The notes beneath the pieces were generated by a model, which saw only the letters and a program-made list of their open reading frames with translations, was not told where the DNA came from and searched no databases. From Membranipora membranacea (lineage: Eukaryota > Bryozoa > Gymnolaemata > Cheilostomatida > Membraniporidae): a stretch of 64,000 nucleotides of DNA. Both the position numbers and the translations under genes were made by a program. This document shows, one piece after another, positions 1-10,190 of this stretch (within the stretch, counting starts at the first letter, position 1; each line of letters opens with the position of its first letter). The stretch is taken from contig OU612069.1 in the NCBI GenBank assembly GCA_914767715.1, positions 21,325,387 through 21,389,386 on the forward strand, given 5' to 3'.

Positions 1-800
1 AGGTTGAGGTTTGACAGCTCTTGTACAAAAAGTCTATATCGAAATTCCCTTTTCAAGAAATAGCTAGGACAGCAGGTTTTTGTTTGGAAAATATAATACA
101 TGCCAACACGTCAGGAGGTAGTAACAAAGCCCATATATTCATTTGATTAACTATGAGCTGCCTGTTGGAGTTTTATTAGCTTTAGATTTCAAATGCTTCA
201 ACAACTCAAGCGCCATCAAAAATAGCTAACGATGATGGTATGACATGCAGAAATTGCTTTGTGTGTTTTCTGTGTTATATTGTAAATCATGTGTACATGA
301 AGAAATAAAGTCTAACTGTCTAAGCAACAAAGCCACCATATGTACAAAGTTTCTCCTAGCTAATGCTTTTACTTACCTATTTCTCGATATTCTTGTTCTC
401 ACCAAGTAGTTCCTTGCTGTCCGACTCATTGCCCGTGCCAATGTCTAAAATAAAATTCCAGAACAGGTGTGGTGGTGTTAGTCAATTGCATGAAAAATTC
501 ACATAGATCTGAAAATAAATTTAGAAAAGCCTGTATCTGTGAAACTTAAAATCAGCGATTGGACCAGGGTGAACATGACGTTGGTGTTCAATAATTAGCA
601 GGGGTGTCATAAAAAAAACTAAAGGCTCACAATTATTTAGAATCATAATCACTTCCATCTTACGCAGGAAAAGGTTTTCTGTTTCAAACAATTGAGGGAA
701 ATTTACAATAATACACTCAAATGCAAGATATTTTTAGCATGAAATTCAGTGAAACTACATGTGTATATACCTGACAGACACTACCTAAGCTTAAGCCTAT
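1..800. other. Unique left flank, no gene seen
   Basis: I see no exon, RNA gene or recognisable repeat in this AT-rich stretch. It lies left of the point (about 800) where sequence begins to match copy 2 of the tandem duplication at about 28,083, so it is single-copy within the window. Confidence 0.5.
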
Positions 801-1204
801 AAAGAGATAAAACTCACATCAGATTGTTTGTGTGGCTGCAATCATGAGTCAGAAGATACATAAATAAACACTGTCAAGTTAAAGCTATAATCTCAAATTC
901 AAGCGATGGTTTACAGGCAATGCAGATGCCAAAATTTTGTGCAAAGTTTTCCTTGTTTCTTGCATGTGCGTGATTCACACATTAGATACAACCGTGGAGA
1001 TTAGATTAATAGTGTCAAGATGTGGCTAGCTGCCAAATTTCAGTTAGTCTGTCGACATATTTACAGCTTGTGCGTTTTTTGATGTAGCTGTAATTTCAGA
1101 CCCTATATTGCATTAAAGCCTGAAATTGTATTGGTGATACAAGGTATTATATATATTACAATGAACAAACCTAAATACTACCTATCAATTGTTGTGACTG
1201 TCAG

Positions 1205-1385
1205 TAGTGGTAGAGTAGACTGTTCACACCTGATGTACATTCAGAGCGCCGCAGATGAGCGATGGAATGGTCTGATATTACTGACAACCAGACCAGAGAC
1301 CATCAATGGCGTATTTAATAATCCAGTACAGACAAATATGCAACATTCAGAACTGATTTACGAAGACTCCAGCCTGTTCTCATAG
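1205..1385 (+). CDS. Terminal exon of an unrecognised plus-strand gene, copy 1
   Basis: A candidate acceptor (ACTGTCAG) precedes an open frame of about 60 residues that ends with TAG at 1,383. It contains SGRVDCSHLMYIQSAADE and LILLTTRPETINGVF. A poly(A) signal lies 110 bases downstream. The copy 2 counterpart (28,477-28,657) differs by only two residues. I do not recognise the family and see no upstream exon, so the duplication may have captured only the last exon. It could be non-coding; the protein-like composition, shared stop and poly(A) signal argue for a real 3' end. Confidence 0.4.
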
Positions 1386-1495
1386 TATAGTCTCGCTCTT
1401 CTTATTTCTCCCTCCTTCCTCTCCCTCTCATGTTCTGCGCAATACAAATTCAAACACAATTTCATCCATTGTTTGACAGAGGCCGTGGTTGATGG

Positions 1496-1501
1496 AATAA
1501 A
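1496..1501 (+). promoter_or_regulatory. Poly(A) signal AATAAA
   Basis: A canonical AATAAA lies 110 bases after the stop codon of the plus-strand terminal exon. It is conserved at 28,775-28,780 in copy 2. Confidence 0.45.
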
Positions 1502-2257
1502 GATTTAATGATTACAAATCACTTTTAGACCTTTTATTATTTTGAATGGGTATCAAAGAGCGTCAACAAAATGAGCACTGCCCTTATCCTTTTAAGCAAA
1601 TATCAAACAAGGTTGGCTGCAGGCTTTAAATTTGATGTTCTCTCTATAAAAAAGTTGTAGATAGAAATAAGCGCTGGTATATATATACTTGCTCATGCTA
1701 GGCAGTCTCTAGATCAAGAACTCGCACAACGCCTGGTCGATGGTAGTAGTGCTGTTATATCTGAAACCAGGGGTTTTAGAATAACTGATACAACTAAACT
1801 CAATACAATTGATAGAACAGGCTCACCTCAAATAACTGTTACAAATGTCTGACTTGCTCAAGCAAGATCTTCTCAGTACAGAGCTATCAGTCGATTGTCC
1901 TCTCTACTAGCCGCCAGTCTTTTGGGTGACTCTACAAATAATATAATCTTCATATGAGTAATCTAGCTGTCCTCATGAGTATACATGTTGTACAGTTATC
2001 AGTCATAAGTAGAGTCCCTTTCCCAATCTTGCCTTCTTCGTTTATCTTTTGCTTTTTAGGTTTTTATAGTATTTTTTTGTTGTAGTTTTTAGTTTGGATC
2101 CATAATATATAATAATAATCTATATATATGTAGTTGGTACAAGGGTATAATATGATTCCTCAGTACGAAATATGATTGAAGTCTGCACTCTCTGTTTGCC
2201 GCTATGTGACTGCTGGTTTCTGGCTGAGACATGTTAATTTATACCTTTGTATTCCAA

Positions 2258-2448
2258 CTACCTGTAAAAATGGGAGTTGCCTTCATTTATGTATGGTGGG
2301 GCAACTCCAAAGTAATATATGATGGCTATTAGAATTTGACTAATATTCAATATAGCAGTGCCCCAGGTATCTACCCCATCCCAATAACAGATGACTGGTT
2401 CAGATGATGCCGATAATGGAATACCACCACTAGCAACCCGGACAGAGA
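2258..2448 (-). CDS. Candidate last exon of filamin-repeat gene, copy 1
   Basis: After a plausible acceptor (ACTGCTCAG) the minus strand is open for about 63 residues to a stop at 2,258. It starts VSVRVASGGIPLSASSEP and ends with a hydrophobic stretch (ILNISQILIAIIYYFGVAP) that could be a membrane segment. It lies downstream of the filamin-type exons in the same orientation, and its phase (1) fits them. The copy 2 version is 29,550-29,740, with three residue changes. Membership in the filamin gene is an inference, and it may simply be an open intergenic stretch. Confidence 0.3.
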
Positions 2449-2535
2449 CTGAGCAGTTAAATAAGCTAGTCTCACAATGCACAAATCATGATATATGAAG
2501 AATTATTTCTGTATAGTATAACTTTGATAAGTTAC

Positions 2536-2683
2536 CTTCTAATGTCTGATGATTGAGTCCAGCTCAGCCTTGTAATGCGCTTCTCTGCTCCATTGTCTTT
2601 CCTTAGTAGTGACTGATATATTATTCTAACCTCGTCATCCTATTCTGAGTTTAGATCACCTGTCCAGTGTTTAGTGTGTCCCC
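2536..2683 (-). pseudogene. Decayed filamin-repeat exon, copy 1
   Basis: The block is bounded by an acceptor (TTTGTAG at 2,684) and a donor (GAAG/GTAACT at 2,535). It has recognisable filamin-type residues (D-T-x-N-T-G-x-V) at its start in the phase-1 frame, then stop codons. It is paralogous to the exon at 3,982-4,133, sharing about 130 bases with small indels. Both look like broken copies of the exon type seen intact at 6,307-6,471. Confidence 0.45.
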
Positions 2684-3739
2684 CTACAAACAACTGAAGC
2701 TATGTTGTGGCCAGCCATGACATGTTTACTGTATTCATACAGTACAACTCCCTAAATTGAATGAGTACATCTGAACAATTGCATTGTGGGATACCTACTC
2801 AGACAGGTGCTGTGTTAACGTGAATGTCACTATTACTCTAGAAGTAACGGCAATCAGAATGTACCATTATTCACATGATGGGCTGTGACTTAAAAGAATT
2901 GCATTGTGGGATACGTATTTAGATTATAATGAGTAATATCCAACCACGTAAATACAGTACACAGCAAAAGTAATGCAAGTATTAACTATTAATGATGTTA
3001 TTATTGATACCCCTTTAATCTTGGGTGCAATGTAGAGTCATCTGACCAGAATTCACATGGCATGGGATATTAAGGACCCTGAGCTTAGCTGGAATGGCGC
3101 TTTGTATGAAGATTATCTTTTGGTGAGAAAAATCATTAAGAAATTAGACAATCTGTAAAACTAAACACCTATGACTATAACAGGTTTAATTATCATTTAA
3201 TCAGGATTTGTTTTCCTCATTTTACCAAAGATTTTCATCATTTACAATGAATAGTGTATTTGAATCAGGCTAGGCCATCATCTGGGCCGTCCTATCCCAA
3301 GAACCTTCAAATATTGATCAGTCATATACTTGGTGAGCGGTTCAAAATACGTTTAACTGAACTCTGCGTATCATAGAGTAAGAAAACATCATCTGGTACC
3401 ATAAAGAAGTGATTACCATAGATGTAGTGGAAATCAATGATATCCTGACATTATCTACTATCGTTATGCTACATAGCTCTTGGGTAAGGGAGCACATGGT
3501 CTAGCTAGACACTTATGGTGGGATCTTTCTAGGAAATTGTTTTAGATGATGCTAGCAGTGTTTGTGTATTTTAGACAGTTTTTGCAAAATCATCTGCTCA
3601 TGCTCCGCTTTCTGATATTTCGAAAGCTGGTAGTAAAGTCTCAGGATTTTGTGAACACTAAAGTTGTGCCCACATTGCAGTGACCCAACGCTACAGGATA
3701 AAATTTGGATGAAGACATGATGAGAGAATGTGTCAAGTT

Positions 3740-3960
3740 GCAGGTGGCAGGATGGTGGAGTGGTTAGGATTCGAACTTCTCATTATGAGAGTTGCAGGTT
3801 CGAATCCCGGTCACTACCTATGCTGCTGATGGAGGTCTTCATACATTACCTGAGCTTGCCCACTCCTACCTTGTACAAGGGTGTGCTAAATATATGAGTT
3901 GTTCTTAATTGATGTAAGAATATTCTCTTTGGCCCCGAAAGGGGCACTGAATAGCAATAA
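3740..3960 (+). mobile_element. tRNA-derived SINE (family 1), copy 1
   Basis: A tRNA-like head carries A-box-like GGTGGAGTGGTTAGG and B box GGTTCGAATCCC (about 3,796-3,808). A body follows containing GCTTGCCCACTCCTACC and a GGCCCCGAAAGGGGC hairpin near the 3' end. The same insertion is at 31,036-31,255 in copy 2, so it predates the duplication. An antisense member lies at 13,262-13,507 and is copy-1 specific. Confidence 0.75.
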
Positions 3961-3981
3961 GGCGTTAGACTCACATTCTAC

Positions 3982-4133
3982 CTTCTAATGCCTGATGATT
4001 GAGTCCAGCTCAGCCTCATACTGTACTTCTCTGCTCCATTGTAGAGAGTGTGACTTTTTTCCTTAGTAGTGACCTTATTCTGACCTCGCCATCCTATTCT
4101 GAGTTCAGGACGGTCCGGTGTATGCTGCGTCCC
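3982..4133 (-). pseudogene. Decayed filamin-repeat exon, copy 1
   Basis: Splice-like borders flank the block (acceptor TTTGTAG, donor GAAG/GTAGAA). In the phase-1 frame it starts D-A-A-Y-T-G-P like the start of the intact exon at 6,471, but soon meets TGA. A different frame near the end reads LYNGAEKYSMRLSW, matching the middle of a filamin repeat, so there is at least one internal frameshift. Copy 1 also has one extra A/T in a homopolymer relative to copy 2 (31,280-31,430). Confidence 0.5.
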
Positions 4134-4384
4134 CTACAAACATGTAACAAAGGCTATTGTATTATACTTTGTATAATTATTAACTGAAGCTATGTTTTGG
4201 CCAGCCATGAAGTGTTGACAGCATTCATACAGGGCAACTCCCTGAAAATATTATCATATATGTTGAATTGTGACATCTGAAAAATCGCACTCTGGTATAC
4301 CTATTCAGGCTTAGCCTGGGCAGGCTGTCGGGGTGGATGGGTGGAGGGACATCTACTATTCAGGGCTTACCAACCAAATATATC

Positions 4385-4500
4385 TAAATAAGAATACCAC
4401 AATGCAATTTTTAGAAGTTACGCTAATCCGAACATGCTATCATACACATGATTGGCTTCGACTTCAAAAAATTGCATTGTGGATACTTATTTAGACTGAA
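4385..4500. mobile_element. Short MITE with about 34-bp inverted ends
   Basis: The ends are inverted copies: CTAAATAAGAATACCACAAT on the left and the complement of ATTGTGGATACTTATTTAG on the right, spaced about 114 bases. Related half or whole copies occur near 2,773-2,925 and 5,568, and at the matching places in copy 2 (about 30,060, 31,685 and 32,868). No target duplication was seen. Confidence 0.55.
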
Positions 4501-5016
4501 AGCTAGTAATACACAACCAAGTGAATATGATACATAGCAAAAGTAATATAAGTATTAACTCTTAATGATGTAACTATTAATACTTGTTCAATATACATTC
4601 TTTAATCTTGAGTACAATGTAAAGTAATCTGACCATTCACATGGCAGTGGATATGCTGAGTATAGCTGGAATAAAGCGCTTTGTATGAATATAATCCTAT
4701 GATGTAACAAATCAGTATGGAATTAGACAGTCTATCAAACCATCCAAACATCCATGACAGCTATCACACATAATTAATCAGGATTTGGTTCAGCCATTCT
4801 ACCAAAGATTTCGATCTTAAAACCTCGTAGTATTAACTCCCTTCTCAAGTGTATCAACAGGAAGCATGACATTATATATATCAGCGATGTTTTTGAGAAA
4901 ATTTGCAAAAATATAGCTTGAGAGGGTAGCAACACTTAGGCTGTTATCCTCAGAGTACTATTTACAGGGCAGGGACGCTCCCTCCCTCCCCTCCTCGCTA
5001 AGTTAAGGTTACATAC

Positions 5017-5097
5017 CGACATAAGAGAATGTATAGGGTACAGTGACACCATCAGAAGTGTCAGTCAGCTCATACGGTAAACTCGCTCCAAACTTAT
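5017..5097 (-). CDS. Filamin-repeat exon (middle of a repeat), copy 1
   Basis: This phase 1-1 exon has a clean acceptor (TATTTACAG) and donor (GTATGT). It encodes about 27 residues, DKFGASLPYELTDTSDGVTV followed by PYTFSYVG, the central strands of an immunoglobulin-like filamin/ABP280 repeat. Filamin repeats are beta-sandwich spacers or protein-binding modules. The copy 2 exon (32,317-32,397) encodes the same with one change near the end. It lies in series with the other minus-strand filamin exons between 2 and 8 kb. Confidence 0.6.
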
Positions 5098-5399
5098 CTG
5101 TAAATATAGAGGATATAATATGAATACTGACACTGTGATACTTCAGCATGACAGCAGCAAGAATACCGAACAAGTTGATGTCAAATGCATCAGAAAGACA
5201 TCGATGGGTCAAAAGACTTGCAGGCTATACAATCAATGCCTTTCCAATCCTATAGCCTATAGGATGAAATATGGATGATGAGATGATGATAGGATGTAGG
5301 TGGACATAGGTGGAGTGGACTGAGCTATGGGACGAGAGAACACAACTTTGAGTAGTGAATAGTGGGTAGACTAATTGGCTCCATCAACCCATTATTTTC

Positions 5400-5540
5400 T
5401 GGGGATAGTGAGATGGCTAGCGATTTTGCTATATATTCCCTGCCAGGCGATTGGTGCCGCAGGAGTTGTGGGTTCAATTACCATTGGGGGAGCTTTCAAA
5501 ATTGATTATTCCAGCCCCACGCACCCTTAGGTTTATTCCT
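5400..5540 (+). mobile_element. tRNA-derived SINE (family 3), copy 1
   Basis: A degenerate tRNA-like head (GATGGCTAGCGATT, then a B-box-like GTTGTGGGTTCAATTACC) is followed by GGGGGAGCTTTCAAAATTGA and a CCAGCCCCACGCACC tail. It is also present in copy 2 at about 32,700-32,840. A better preserved antisense member is at 27,015-27,160. Confidence 0.55.
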
Positions 5541-5638
5541 CTTCTATTCATGGTTTTACAACCAACATCTAAATAAGAATCCCACAATGCAATGTTTCGA
5601 AGTTAGGGTAATTAGGACGCGGCAAATCATATTATCAT

Positions 5639-5777
5639 TAGCTTAAGCGCTCAAACGTTGGCGGGATGCTGGTAGAGACATTTCATTATCAACCACTTTC
5701 CCAACCAACGGTGCTTGGGAAAGTGATAACGAAATGTCTCTACCAGCATCCCACACCATTTGAGAGCTTAAACTATA
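5639..5777. mobile_element. Near-perfect palindromic MITE with 9-bp target duplication, copy 1
   Basis: Two arms of about 65 bases, each containing GGGATGCTGGTAGAGACATT or its complement, face each other around a tiny loop and would form one long hairpin. TATTATCAT flanks both sides. A 9-bp target duplication suggests a Mutator-like origin. It is also present at about 32,938-33,080, so it predates the duplication. It abuts the filamin exon ending near 5,850. Confidence 0.75.
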
Positions 5778-5865
5778 TTATCATCCCTTTTTTTCTAAAA
5801 AGAGTCTGATATTCACTGGAATCTGACTGCATACATTGTATTTTGACGGTAACTTTTCGATGAGA

Positions 5866-6029
5866 GTAGACATCAAACGATCTCTTCTCTCCGACTCTGG
5901 CGTACTGAGCTGGAGTCACTGTGGTGCTCGCCCTCTTCTGTACCTGACTGTATATAGGTCCTTCTGGTGGCGGCTCCTCCACAGGGGGTGGGGGAGGCGG
6001 GGCTACCACATCCACATACCAAGGGCTGC
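5866..6029 (-). CDS. Filamin-repeat exon with proline-rich linker, copy 1
   Basis: The acceptor (CACCTGTAG) opens phase 1 with GSPWYVDV, the canonical closing strand of a filamin repeat. Then come a proline-rich linker (VVAPPPPPPVEEPPPEGP) and the beginning of a further repeat (VTPAQYARVGEKRSFDVY). The donor is uncertain; the frame stays open to a stop at 5,773, so the low border is approximate. In copy 2 (about 33,170-33,332) four extra bases in the proline codons shift the frame, while this copy stays in frame. Confidence 0.55.
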
Positions 6030-6306
6030 CTACAGGTGAAGAAGAAAGACCCATTTGAAAGAGATATACAATTTCTTTGTGTTTTCATAGACGAAGAAAT
6101 ACTATCAGCAATATTGATCATGTAGTTCTGTGAAAAGAGCGAAGTGAAAACCGAGGTGTAGAATGATCATAGCCAAGAAGATTTCAGCAGCATTGGAAGT
6201 AAAAACCTCCAGCACTGAGATACTAGCTATATCTAGATGTAAGCGAGAAAGATTTCTGTATTGTAGAAGATGTTATAGTTAAATCACCCTGGACAAATAA
6301 AGCTTT

Positions 6307-6471
6307 CTTCTACAGCCTGATCAGTGTATTCCAGCTCAACTTTATAATTCTCCCCTTCATCAGGAGTAAACTCTGCATTGTAGAGATTATCACTTATTTT
6401 ATTGGTAGTCAAGCCTCGGCCTCTGCTTACTACCATGTTCAGGTCAACCCGTCCCGTGCTTGCTGTGTCCA
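6307..6471 (-). CDS. Filamin-repeat exon with lost splice donor, copy 1
   Basis: The acceptor (TCGATTGTAG) is followed by a 165-base phase 1-1 exon. It encodes DTASTGRVDLNMVVSRGRG, then SDNLYNAEFTPDEGENYKVE and LEYTDQAVE: the core of a filamin repeat. Joined to the exon at 6,029 it would read AVEGSPWYVDV, the standard repeat ending. In copy 2 the donor is GAAG/GTAGCT. Here it is GAAG/AAAGCT, so the GT is gone and splicing at this site should fail. The gene is therefore probably defective in copy 1. Confidence 0.6.
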
Positions 6472-6717
6472 CTACAATCGAGAACAAAGGCCAACACATA
6501 ATAATTGTTTATGAACCTGAGCCTACGGTTATCACATCTCTACAGTGGAACTCCGAGTACATAATCTACAACAAATCCTGCGGTAGACGTTTTGGAAAAC
6601 TCGCTGGTGTCAGCGGTTTTTTCAAGGATCAATAAATACTGAATACAGTCTATACATTTGTTAAGGCAGTGGTTTCTAATATGCTATGAGTTGATATATG
6701 AATAAGTGAATACATAC

Positions 6718-6849
6718 ACTCTAATATCACAGGTTTGTGGACGATCCCATTATCAGGGACTTTAACCCTCGGATCATTGTATACATTCACATCAAACGGA
6801 GAATCTCTCACTGCCTTGTCAGCAAACTTCACGTATACTTTGTGAGTTC
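6718..6849 (-). CDS. Filamin-repeat exon (end of one repeat, start of next), copy 1
   Basis: This 132-base phase 1-1 exon lies between ATGATTACAG and donor GAGT/GTATGT. It encodes GTHKVYVKFADKAVRDSPFD, then VNVYNDPRVKVPDNG and HKPVILE. The first part is the classic filamin ending (G-x-H-x-V-x-V-x-F, then SPF-x-V-x-V). Splicing to 6,471 gives VILELDTASTG, continuous with the next repeat. The copy 2 counterpart is at about 34,022-34,153 and encodes the same residues. Confidence 0.65.
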
Positions 6850-7345
6850 CTGTAATCATTTCAATAGGTCCATTAATCTGTATGATCTTCCGCAGCACAC
6901 CACAAAACATTACAGTTAAATAAGCTACAGTCACTACTGAGAACTAAAGGGATTTGGGGAATAGATGAACAAGGGTAAGAAGGTAAGTTTATGATCACCC
7001 ACCAATGTACAGTTAAATATTATCTACAAGTACATGTAGTTGAAGAACACTGTGCCTATACCACATAGAAATGGCTCGTGCACTTATCAGGTGAGACCAA
7101 TCTTCGTACTAGCTTAGTGGGGCATTTTAGATAGAGATAATTTGAGACAAGGTACAGCGGGCCTTTTGAACTTAGATATTTATTACTTTGGAACCCTAAT
7201 TCATGAAGAGACATGTTTGGTCTTAGCTATAAGCATACTCACCAACAGGCAGAATTTTACAGTAGTAGAGTCTCACCTAACACCAAACGCAAACTTAGCA
7301 ATAATGTAAATATCGATGAAGAGTATTTACCAGTGAAGCACTTAC

Positions 7346-7429
7346 CGAGTATAACTGGTATATATTCAGCTTGATACACACGATCAGATACTTGCCTTAC
7401 ATTACAAGGTACAATACCTCCACTGGGGT
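7346..7429 (-). CDS. Filamin-repeat exon, copy 1
   Basis: This 84-base phase 1-1 exon has acceptor TTTTCCAG and donor GTAAGT. It encodes DPSGGIVPCNVRQVSDRVY then QAEYIPVILG, the middle strands of a filamin repeat (x-D-x-x-Y-x-x-x-Y-x-P). It continues in frame into GTHKVYVKF of the next exon. In copy 2 (34,649-34,732) the exon is preserved. Confidence 0.65.
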
Positions 7430-7467
7430 CTGGAAAATATGATGAGAATCTTATTCAATTCAATGTC

Positions 7468-7525
7468 TGTCTAGCGATGACTGTCTAGCAATGTCCGTCT
7501 AGTGATGTGTGTCTAGTGATGTATA
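7468..7525 (+). repeat. Minisatellite of GTCTAGCGATG-type units, copy 1
   Basis: Four tandem units of about 14 bases (variants of GTCTAGCGATGACT). The homologous array in copy 2 (35,552-35,705) is longer and sits next to two filamin exons that copy 1 lacks, so this array marks the deletion joint. Confidence 0.7.
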
Positions 7526-7554
7526 TGTAGATATCCATTAGAGAGGTGACTCAC

Positions 7555-7693
7555 CTCTGAAGGAGAATGTCTCTCCGATGATGCCCCCTGTAGACTGTGT
7601 ATTTTGACAGCTTCTGGTTTGATGACATTCATAGTGGATGGACTTCCTGGTGTGTGGGCTCCCTGACACAATATACTGTCACCTGCCAGTCAC
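7555..7693 (-). pseudogene. Filamin-repeat exon with frameshifts, copy 1
   Basis: The exon opens phase 1 with DWQVTV, continuing FIPDQVG of the exon at 7,888. It should then read a filamin ending (HTPGSPSTMNV) and the start of the next repeat. Here two extra bases after DWQVTVY shift the frame, and five bases are missing near the end relative to copy 2. Both copies also carry one extra A in an AAAA run, which breaks the link to KYTVYGVRGIIGETFSFK, so one lesion predates the duplication. Confidence 0.55.
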
Positions 7694-7887
7694 CTGCAAT
7701 CATTATCAAGTGTCACACTAGTTTTATTATCAAAAGCTCATCATCAACAAGATAGTAGGCATGCATCAAACATACAAACTGCTTTATAAATGCTGATAAG
7801 CCACTGTTGAAAATAAGACCTCGAATGCAGCAAACAACAATGATAAATGAGCTGTAATTCTTTATCTTGTTTATCAATTTCACTCAC

Positions 7888-8033
7888 CAACTTGGTCTGG
7901 TATGAACATATTTCTCAGTGAGTTACTTGTTGAGTAGTGAGTAACTTTTACTGAGATTGACTTGTTTATTTTCTCCTGTAGATGATCTACATATGAGCTG
8001 TACTTCATTAATACTGTCACCATCACTATTAAC
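7888..8033 (-). CDS. Candidate upstream exon of filamin-repeat gene, copy 1
   Basis: Between acceptor GTGTAG and donor GTGAGT the minus strand is open in the frame that ends NSLRNMFIPDQVG and joins the next exon as FIPDQVGDWQV, a filamin-repeat junction. Upstream it includes MVTVLMKYSSYVDHLQEKIN. In copy 2 (36,343-36,531) a 10-base insertion and a further 5-base insertion break this frame. The identity of the first half is unknown. Confidence 0.4.
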
Positions 8034-8039
8034 CTACAC

Positions 8040-9320
8040 ATATACAGAGATATAGTAATATTAATATTTTCATGCGCCAGTACTCAATTAATGGAATCCC
8101 GACATTTCGAAAAACTCCTTTCGAAAAAGTCTTTTCAAAAAACTACAATTGAAAAATGGTGAAAACTACCATGTTTCAGTTTTACTCGCTGTCATATCAT
8201 ACCGAATCAAATTGCACAATTTCATATATCGACCAATCAGAGTCTGTGTTACATCTCCACTACCAATTGATTTCAGTTTTCAGTATTTATTTCCATGTAG
8301 AGTCCAGTTACACAAGGCAGCAAAGGAGAATTACTTGGTTATTGTAAGGGTGGTAATACTGCCAACCATTGTCCTCATTTTCTTTTGAACAAGTAGTAGC
8401 ATTCTCTTTTACTCATTGAGGAGTCTTTGTTGCAGTTAGGGTGGGTAAATGTAGGCGGATATCTTGTCTTCACAAGCTTGTTTGTCAAGACATACATACA
8501 TAGACAGGCTAACTAAGGAAGGAGGTAGGTAGATAATCTATTTAATATATTCTGCACAACTTTTCTTGCAAAAGATTGATTTCAAGTTAGTAATAAACAA
8601 TTTACATCTAAGGTGATTTATCCAAGATGATCCATAATATACATCAATCATTGATTAACTCACTCACTCACCGTGACCATGGCTCCCTGGGACTTTCATT
8701 GCCTTTTCTTTGCCAATGTTGTCCAGTATCAATCAGCATTAGCATAGCATTGGCCAATTAAAGGCATGTAAGTACCAGGGGCCCATCATGGGATGAGCCC
8801 CTGGGAGCTCCAAACCTGTATTTGTCCATTACATAAATTTCATTAGTTGGATACTGACAATTTTTAATTTGGGACTGGTAAATTGGCTTTTGGAAAAGGG
8901 AATGGACCCACAGGTTAATGCAATGCAATTATAATTAAATGTAAAGAATGTAAATATAAGTATCGTAACAAAAGAATATGAATGGGACCAACAACTCGGA
9001 TGGGTTTTACTAATCTTATTGTCTTATTTAACTAATGCTGTGAATGTAATGTCTTATGTCCAGCTTTTGGTGGTTGCTTCTTCACCCATTGTGAAATAAC
9101 CTTTGATATGACACTTTTATACTTGTAGATCCTCCTGTGGTAGGTTAAGGTTCCAGCAAATGGTGAAATTCACTTGTGAGGCCCTAAAGGCAGCATTGAC
9201 TCGTGATGAATGAGGATGAATATCAGACTAGGTTTTGAAGACCAAATCGTGGATTATGCCAAGCAGTGTACAGAACATCCGTAGATAGGCTTGCCAGAAG
9301 ACCACTCCACATCCCTTTCG
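8040..9320. other. Non-coding stretch with repeats, no gene seen
   Basis: I see no exon here. The region is largely shared with copy 2 (36,540-37,835). It contains an inverted repeat near 8,776-8,805 (CCAGGGGC and GCCCCTGG arms) and an AT-rich block with repeated TTTCGAAAAA near 8,100. Confidence 0.4.
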
Positions 9321-9321
9321 A

Positions 9322-10190
9322 CTAAGCTTGAGTTGACACCCCGTCTGCTATACCCTCCTCCACAAACCAGCAAATCCAGTCAAATTTCACAACTATACTG
9401 TCCCATGATTGAGAGAATTGGGTCCTGACAAGCTTCCCTAAGTTGAGGGGAGGAGCAAGCTTTGTTTCCCATACCTGCAACCCAAAGTAGCTAGCAAGAC
9501 GCACTGAGCCCTACTTTACAGTTTGCTCCTAGGTTTGCCACTATTGGCAGTAGGCCTGCTTTTCAACGTAGTAAAAAATGTTCATTTCACATGATATCAG
9601 CCTACCAAGAATCCTCTGACTAGAAAATTGATATTTGTTGAGAAAATGGCATACATGCATGTTATTCTGTCTCATATTCAAATGAGATCATAGCCGGGTC
9701 TACCGTGTAACATGCTTTGCTGAAACAACACAAGGCAATGGTTTCAAGCTTAATGTCAACTGAGACGACAAATCATCTATTTTATCAACTCCTGATAATT
9801 GTGCAGCTAGGGTTTTCAAGTGTGTCCAATATGCAAGAAGACAGAAAGATGGCTTGTACAGTGGGTCCACTTTCAAACCATAGCTGTCTGTATTAGAAAT
9901 GATTCAAGTATACATTTTGATTAACAGAAATAGTTCCAGAGATGGTTGACAGCTGGCTCATCACATTTGCAACATGGGCAACTAATATGTTAGCTGTAAC
10001 TGAGTGCGGCAAAAAAATATACCAGCCTAGACTACCATCGTCAAAGACGGGTGACTTATCATCAAACAGCACTCTACCGAGGCATAACGTACATTTGGTA
10101 GAGTTCACAAAGAAATACAGCATGGGTGTATTCTGTTTCCTTCCAACTGTAGACAGCCAATTTTCCAGGAGCAGCGTGATAAACCAAGGT
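9322..10190 (-). pseudogene. Two protein-like open stretches of unknown family, copy 1
   Basis: Two minus-strand open stretches lie close together. The segment at 9,893-10,190 includes STVGRKQNTPMLYFFVNSTK and LCLGRVLFDDKSPVFDDGSL. The segment at 9,322-9,504 includes LQVWETKLAPPLNLGKLVRT. Their composition looks like protein, and they are conserved in copy 2 (37,836-38,117 and 38,504-38,800). In copy 2 the lower one runs 30 residues further because a TGG there is TAG here. I do not recognise the family; a decayed transposon gene is one possibility. Confidence 0.25.

Noticed and set aside
8149-8388. Plus-strand frames of 79 and 63 codons in two phases
   Set aside because: Overlapping phases are equally open, with low-complexity hydrophobic translations; conservation in copy 2 reflects recent duplication only.
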